Assembly: GCF_001625215.2 (NCBI RefSeq)
Contig: NC_030385.2
Location: 44,107,598 to 44,171,597 of the forward strand
Direction: 5' to 3'
DNA length: 64,000 nucleotides
DNA from: Daucus carota subsp. sativus
Lineage: Eukaryota > Streptophyta > Magnoliopsida > Apiales > Apiaceae
Positions 59,001 through 64,000 of this stretch are shown here, one piece after another. Within the stretch, counting starts at the first letter, position 1; the number at the start of each line of letters is the position of its first letter. Below the pieces are notes generated by a model. The model worked only from the letters and a program-made list of their open reading frames with translations. It did not search any database and was not told the origin of the DNA. The translations under genes were made by a program, and so were the position numbers.

Positions 59001-59594
59001 ATAAAAAACTCAAGTAAAAAGAAGCTGGAAAAAATCCAACACTTTGTTGCTATTGTCCGCAATCAACAGCAGAAGTTACACATTCCTCAAGAATATTAAT
59101 CCTAGTCATCATTGTCACTTAGAAGTGTAATCAATATTACCATCTACCATTCTCATAAAGAGCTACAATCTTGACCACAATAGCCGTAGTAAAATATAAA
59201 CAGATGAAACCCATATAATCATCCACACCAAAAACACAAAATTCATTCAATTGTAAGCAAATTACAACCAACCAACTAAAAGAGGTAGAATCTTGAAATT
59301 AATAAACAACTACGTAGATAATTATCATTTAATCTAATACAAAAACAAGATACAAAATTAATAGAATTACCGGCTTAAAAAGCGATGAAGTTGATGGAAA
59401 ACACCTTGCTCCACTCTTGCCTGACCAACAACACAATACCAATTATAAAATAACTCGAATTCACAGAGGGAGGGAGAGAGAGAGAGAGAGGGAGTGGGAG
59501 TGAGTGAGAGAGAGAGAGAGATTATACGAGGTGCAGAGGGAGTGGAGGGGTCGAACACAAAACGACTGAACTGGGGTTGATATGATAGCTCCAT
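56086..59594 (-). CDS. LPAT1: Plastid 1-acyl-sn-glycerol-3-phosphate acyltransferase (6 exons)
   Basis: Exons in gene order: 59594-59371, 58238-58171, 57375-57187, 57094-56688, 56520-56419, 56301-56086, giving 401 residues. The enzyme transfers an acyl group to lysophosphatidic acid to make phosphatidic acid. The acyltransferase motifs are NHQSFLD (NHX4D), the block SKTSIFLFPIIGWAMFLLGAIPLKRMDSRSQ, FPEGTRSKDGK and VVPITLIGTG. Membrane helices lie at GICFYAVTASVAIILFMLML and in the middle. Resemblance is to the chloroplast LPAT1/ATS2 type, consistent with a Ser-rich N terminus. Exon 1 is the weak point: it joins in phase, but its frame runs through a GA microsatellite, coding a Leu-Ser run. 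An in-frame ATG at 59612 adds six residues. Exon 3 has a CAGCAG tandem acceptor. Confidence 0.85.
59464..59521. repeat. (GA)n microsatellite within acyltransferase exon 1
   Basis: Two GA tracts flank GGGAGTGGGAGTGAGTG. In the acyltransferase frame they code alternating Ser and Leu in the putative transit peptide. Another CT tract, outside the gene, lies at about 59706-59721. Confidence 0.85.
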
Positions 59595-60074
59595 GGAGTA
59601 TTTGTATTTCATATATCATATACAGTGTGTGTATCCAATTCTTTTATCTCCCCCTTGGGCACACACAAACGCACACACTAGCGGTGTTTTTATCTGTATC
59701 TATAATCTCTCTCTCTCTCTCGAAATTTTTCTACTTCGGATAATCTCTCTCCTCTCTCTCGCTCGGTGTCCTTTGAGATGAATGAAGAGAAACAAGTACC
59801 AAAATCTGAGAGGTTTATGCCTATTTTACTACTGTTTTTTATTCATTACATTTCTTTTATTTTTTTATACATAGATGATAGATAGTTTATACTAATTAAT
59901 ATAATTTTCGTTTTTAACGCCAAAGAAATGTATATCGATTTGAACGAAAAAATAATGAGTTAAAACAATGTAATATCCGTTGACTTAAGAGTAAACATTC
60001 CAAAGTCGCCCCTCTGAATATTAGAATATAAACGATAAAAAATTATTCGGAATCGAAAATTCAAATAAATTTTT

Positions 60075-60293
60075 GGGGAATTATCTTGTATATTGTTTTT
60101 TCAATCTTATTTTCAAAAATACTACCTTATCCAATCTTATTTTCAAATCTCTAAAATATTTTCAAAAATACTACCTTTTTGAAAATATTGTCCAAAAATA
60201 CGGTGGTTGCATATGCAACCATATATGCAACTACAAATCCTGATTTCCAGTTTCAGTTTTCAAATGTCATTTTCGACCTCATCTTTGAAGTCG

Positions 60294-60335
<42 letters not shown>

Positions 60336-60869
60336 GGATTCCAAATATGAGGTCGAAATTGACATTTGAAAACTGGAACTCGAAATCAGGAATTCAGTTG
60401 CATATATAGTTGCATATGGTTGTATTCACTTGCATATAGTTGCATTCAGTTGATTCTATTGCAATCTAATGGCCCCGCCAGGGGCACCCATACTTCAGTT
60501 GGAACTTACAGTTTTCAGTTGCATTTAGTTGCATATGAGGTTGCATTTAGTTGCATATGAGGTTGCATTCAGTTGATTCTATTGCAATCTAATGGCCCCG
60601 CCAGGGGCACCCATACTTCAGTTGGAACTTACAGTTTTCAGTTGCATTTAGTTGCATATGAGGTTGCATATGAGGTTGCGTGCAACCTCATATGCAACCT
60701 CATATGCAACGGAAAACTGTAAGTTGCAACTGATGTATGGGTGCCCCTGCGGGGCCATTAGATTACAATAGAATCAACTGAATACAACCTCATATGCAAC
60801 CATATATGCAACTGAATCCCTGATTTCAAGTTCCAGTTTCCAAATGTCATTTTCGACCTCATCGTTGGA

Positions 60870-60955
<86 letters not shown>

Positions 60956-61153
60956 ATTCCAACGATGAGGTCGAAAATGACATTTGAAATCTGAAACTTG
61001 AAATCAGGATTTGTAGTTGCATATATGGTTGCATATGCAACCACAGTATTTTTGAAAATATTTTAGTGAAGGTAGTATTTTTGAAAATAAGATTGAATAA
61101 GGTAGTATTTTTAGAAATAAGATTGAAATCATGGTTATGAATAAAAAAAGCCC
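60075..61153. mobile_element. Palindromic Mutator-like element with perfect 9-bp target duplication
   Basis: The element starts GGG and ends CCC, and is flanked on both sides by TAAATTTTT (60066-60074 and 61154-61162). The whole 1,079 bp is a long inverted repeat centred near 60680 (GGTTGC gt GCAACC). Each arm contains a smaller palindrome whose centre is a TA microsatellite (about 60295-60337 and 60875-60954). The left arm alone carries a 123-bp tandem duplication (from 60448 and 60571). It shares GTGGTTGCATATGCAAC and TGCGGGGCC motifs with the 52-54.6 kb copies, so the families are related. No transposase was seen. Confidence 0.9.
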
Positions 61154-61162
61154 TAAATTTTT

Positions 61163-61960
61163 CGTCTGTTAGAAGCAAATTAAATTAAGGGCTTTATTCA
61201 ACTTTTAATGTGTAACTTGTAAGACATAAAATATGTTCCAGTTCGTAAATATTTATTTAGCCAAAATTATATAAAAATAATAAGTCTGATTTGGTGCGGG
61301 ATGTCATAAACTTGCAAGGTTTACCCAAACAACACTGCTAATAGTAATACCCAGTCGTTTGCCAAACAAACTTTAAATTCATTTCGCCTTTCTTTGCAAT
61401 TTAGGAGTAAATTTGCCTCTTAAAACAGTTACTCCCTCTTTTTTTACATTACTTTTTGTACATTACTTTTTGACATACTTTTCCACACTCATCTAAAATA
61501 TAGTTTTATAATATATTTTAATTTTTTTTGCTATGTATAAAAGTTTGATATTTAAACTTTTATTAAAAAAAGAAAATTTTGAAAAAAAATTATGAAACTA
61601 TACTTTATAAGAGCCTCAAAATGCGTGCAAACAGTGAACGTGCAATTTCGCTTTTGCGGATACAACCAATCTCATACTGGCAATTTTATTTTAGCACATG
61701 AGCCAACCTCGTACGGGCTTGACACGTATTTTAATTTTTTATAAAATATAAGTTTATAAATTATTTAAACTAGAATAAAATATTTATATTAAAACAATTA
61801 TAAAACTATATTTTATATGCACCTTAAAATATATGTCAAATAATATTTTTTAAAAAATGAGACAGACCAAAACAATACAAATAACAAGCTACTACAATGT
61901 AGAAAAACTGGAGATCAAACTGAATAATTTCTGCTGCTTTCAAGTGCTGATCAAACACCT
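61163..61960. other. AT-rich intergenic DNA
   Basis: A Stowaway-type start (TTACTCCCTCTTTTTTTACA, about 61430) is present without a clear partner end. From about 61860 the DNA is probably 3' UTR of the small minus-strand gene. Nothing else was recognised. Confidence 0.5.
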
Positions 61961-61963
61961 CAT

Positions 61964-62203
61964 TTAGTTGCGAGAACGTTTCTTTTCTATGATGGCAGCC
62001 TCCAAGGCCGTAGTCTCCGACTTCCTCCTAAGGGGTCCGAAAGGACACAAGGTCAAATACCCGATGTAAACAAAGGCGACGCCACCAAGAACTATCTTCA
62101 GCGGACGGATGGGAGGTTTGCTGCGCTGGTGGAGAACCCCATCTGTTTGCTTCCCTGAATTCGGAAGCTTTTGACCTGCCTGATCATTCTGCGATCCCAC
62201 CAT
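61964..62203 (-). CDS. Small single-pass membrane protein, unknown function (79 aa)
   Basis: The frame starts at ATG 62203 and codes 79 residues. A polar N terminus (about 1-34) is followed by one membrane helix, IVLGGVAFVYIGYLTLCPF (about 37-55). A short basic tail, GPLRRKSETTALEAAIIEKKRSRN, ends the protein. Codon use and the helix-plus-basic-tail layout suggest a real gene. I do not recognise the family. It lies 330 bp downstream of the APO4-like gene, on the same strand. An upstream exon is possible but not needed. Confidence 0.6.
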   Translation of the reverse strand: MVGSQNDQAGQKLPNSGKQTDGVLHQRSKPPIRPLKIVLGGVAFVYIGYLTLCPFGPLRRKSETTALEAAIIEKKRSRN

Positions 62204-62533
62204 TCTCTTCTCTAATATGATAAAATCTTTTGCTGTACTTCAAAAATTCATGTGCATGATGATAGAAAACTTGGAAGAGGCGGTCATAAAATATAGGAAT
62301 TGAGATGGAGAGCAAAAGATTTGCAAAGAGAATATTTATAGTGGTAAGCAAATGGCTAGCATGAGCCATTAAGCTCCAACAATAAATTTCCTACTTTCTA
62401 GGAGAACCATGTATTATAAATCATGAACTTATGTTTAGATTTCCACTGAGAAATATAATGTGCAACTTCAATAGGTTACACGCTATTCTTACACTATGTA
62501 ACAGATGATTGTGAAGGGTAAAAAGAGAAACAG

Positions 62534-63952
62534 TTACACTACCATTTCAGCTTCTTTTACAGTCGATGGAATCCCCACGTTTAACCTCATTGTTGGTTGG
62601 TAGCGTTCAGGTGCAGCAGCACCGCCCTGCACACATATTTCAACCACTGCTGGAGCCTGACCATAAAAGCTCCTGAGCTCCCTTTGTAATTCGGGTTTAC
62701 TGAGATCAGGAACGTGCCAAACATATCTTGGGGGTATAAAATCATCAAGGACTGCAGACTGCCAGCCATGTTGTCCATTCCGTTGCTGGTGCTTATGTGC
62801 CCCACAATTTTGTGCCTTATGTCCACTGCCGCCAACATGTACCTCAGGACAATAGCCACAAACCCTCACAGGGTACATTTTCATCAACCTGTTCGCTCCT
62901 ACTCTCATTTTTTCCCATGCTTCAAGTGTTTCCTCGGCAAGCAAGACTATTTCATCTGCATTTGATGGGACTACTAATCTGTTATCATTTTCCTCAGTTA
63001 ATATACTTTCCATTGGAACATATGGATCAGGGTCTGGCAGTTCACTTTCATCAGCATCAACAAACTCACTTTTGCTAATGCGAATGATTGGCTTTCTTCT
63101 TCTTTTCGTTGGAAACTCAGGCAAATCAACACCCGCTTGAATACAGAGCTCAACAACTGCTGGAACTCGAGGGACTGAAAACCTGTCTTCATGAGGTATA
63201 CGCCTACCTAGACGGTCAAAGAGGTGGTAAGCATCAATTGGAACTAGTATGTCCTCAACCACTGCCTTTGTCCACTCATGATGTCCCCTACGAAGTGAAG
63301 CATTTGGGCCTCTACATGATTTGAACGGATGTCCAACAGGTCCCACATGGATTTCGTTGCACCACCTAAAAATGTAAGTGCGTCAATACGAAAACATGGT
63401 TGCTGAAAGAGATCAAGAGATCAACTGCCAATAAAAGACAATGTATCATAACCATCTGAAACATACATGTTTAAATGTTATAACGATTCACTTTCCGCAA
63501 TTTCAGATGAGTGAAAATTTGGTACTAACAATAAGCAACAACCAAAATGACAGGCTCTTTTTTATATATATTTTGCTAATTAAAATGTCACAAACTTACC
63601 TGCAGGCAAGAACAGGCACAACCTTCAGGAGCTTCTTCAGATTGTTAATGAGTGTTATTCTTGCATTGTAAACACTGTATGCAACAGGAATCAATCTTTT
63701 GACCAGCAACCCATTCTTTGGTGGAGGGACTAGTGCTTTAGGCTTGCCTCTCCTGTCCTTCATCCTCTGTCTAGCATTTCTCCGCAATTCCACTATGGGT
63801 ATAGGAAAGGGCTTCTTCTCTTTCTTAGAATAGTAACGAGGAAAATCAGCATTCTGAGGAGGACCTTCACATCTGATGACAGACTGTCTATGGAATAATT
63901 TCTGGGGCTGGGTTTTAACTGCTGTTTGAAGTCTTAAATTGTTGCCACCGTA
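62534..63952 (-). CDS. APO4: APO4-like organelle RNA-binding protein (5' end outside the window)
   Basis: Exons in gene order: 63952-63600, 63365-62534. They join in phase (AG|G) and give 394 residues before the stop. The first visible exon starts after a TTTTGCAG acceptor, so a preceding exon with the organelle targeting peptide lies beyond the right edge. The protein has the two APO motifs: CRWCNEIHVGPVGHPFKSC at the exon junction, and CGYCPEVHVGGSGHKAQNC followed by HKHQQRNGQHGWQ. These Cys/His motifs bind iron or zinc and RNA. Between them is PVPRVPAVVELCIQ-type sequence, repeated near the end (APAVVEICVQGG). APO4 acts in mitochondrial intron splicing, while APO1 and APO2 act in plastids; the PRYYSKKEKKPFP N-terminal region points to APO4. 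Confidence 0.9.
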
Positions 63953-64000
63953 CTGCAAAAGGCACATATCTCAATATGGCAAAAATTGTATAATTTGTAA

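Noticed and set aside
58816..59013. 65-codon minus-strand frame containing MDPPADATIVRALQLS
   Set aside because: It looks somewhat protein-like but lies in the first acyltransferase intron, breaks the exon phase if included, and has no recognised family.
1..64000. tRNA, rRNA or snRNA genes
   Set aside because: No A-box/B-box pairs with a cloverleaf, rRNA blocks or snRNA upstream elements could be recognised by eye; the tRNA-like match at 3444 is only a primer-binding site.

Overview
The window is nuclear DNA of a flowering plant. The gene families, the U2- and U12-type introns, the AT-rich intergenic DNA and the dense Stowaway-type and Mutator-type elements all fit a eudicot. A SINE-like fragment in one intron hints at an asterid. 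I cannot name the species. All exon models were built by hand from reading frame, splice signals and remembered family alignments, so most internal junctions are firm and first exons are less so.

Layout. 1-3.2 kb: 5' half of a LINE on the minus strand (RRM-type ORF1 plus the ORF2 endonuclease, which runs off the left edge). 3.26-8.16 kb: an apparently intact Ty3/gypsy chromovirus with identical 183-bp LTRs and a perfect 5-bp target duplication. 8.2-10.9 kb: older DNA-transposon and Helitron-like sequence. 10.9-17.7 kb (+): ubiquitin-specific protease, UBP23-like, 11 exons, one U12-type intron. 17.7-21.4 kb: MITE-rich spacer. 21.4-24.0 kb (+): single-exon LRR receptor kinase. 26.4-29.1 kb (-): purine permease. 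30.5-34.3 kb (+): endonuclease/exonuclease/phosphatase-fold protein that lacks its catalytic residues and carries an AT-AC U12 intron. 36.1-40.3 kb (+): transmembrane-9 (EMP70) protein. 42.2-50.1 kb (-): cyclic-nucleotide-gated channel of the CNGC5/6 type. 52.1-54.6 kb: two inverted copies of one Mutator-like element whose flanking duplications are exchanged, the footprint of an inversion. 56.1-59.6 kb (-): plastid lysophosphatidate acyltransferase. 60.1-61.2 kb: a second, highly palindromic Mutator-like element with a perfect 9-bp duplication. 62.0-62.2 kb (-): small membrane protein. 62.5-64.0 kb (-): APO4-like organelle RNA-binding protein, cut by the right edge.

The host genes do not form a pathway; they are ordinary single-copy plant genes (protein turnover, signalling, transport, endomembrane, plastid lipid, organelle RNA) separated by transposon-derived DNA. 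The most informative signals are the inversion footprint at 52-54.6 kb, the two minor-spliceosome introns, the predicted pseudoenzyme, the young chromovirus, and a MITE lodged in a TA microsatellite. I found no operon-like or defence-like system.
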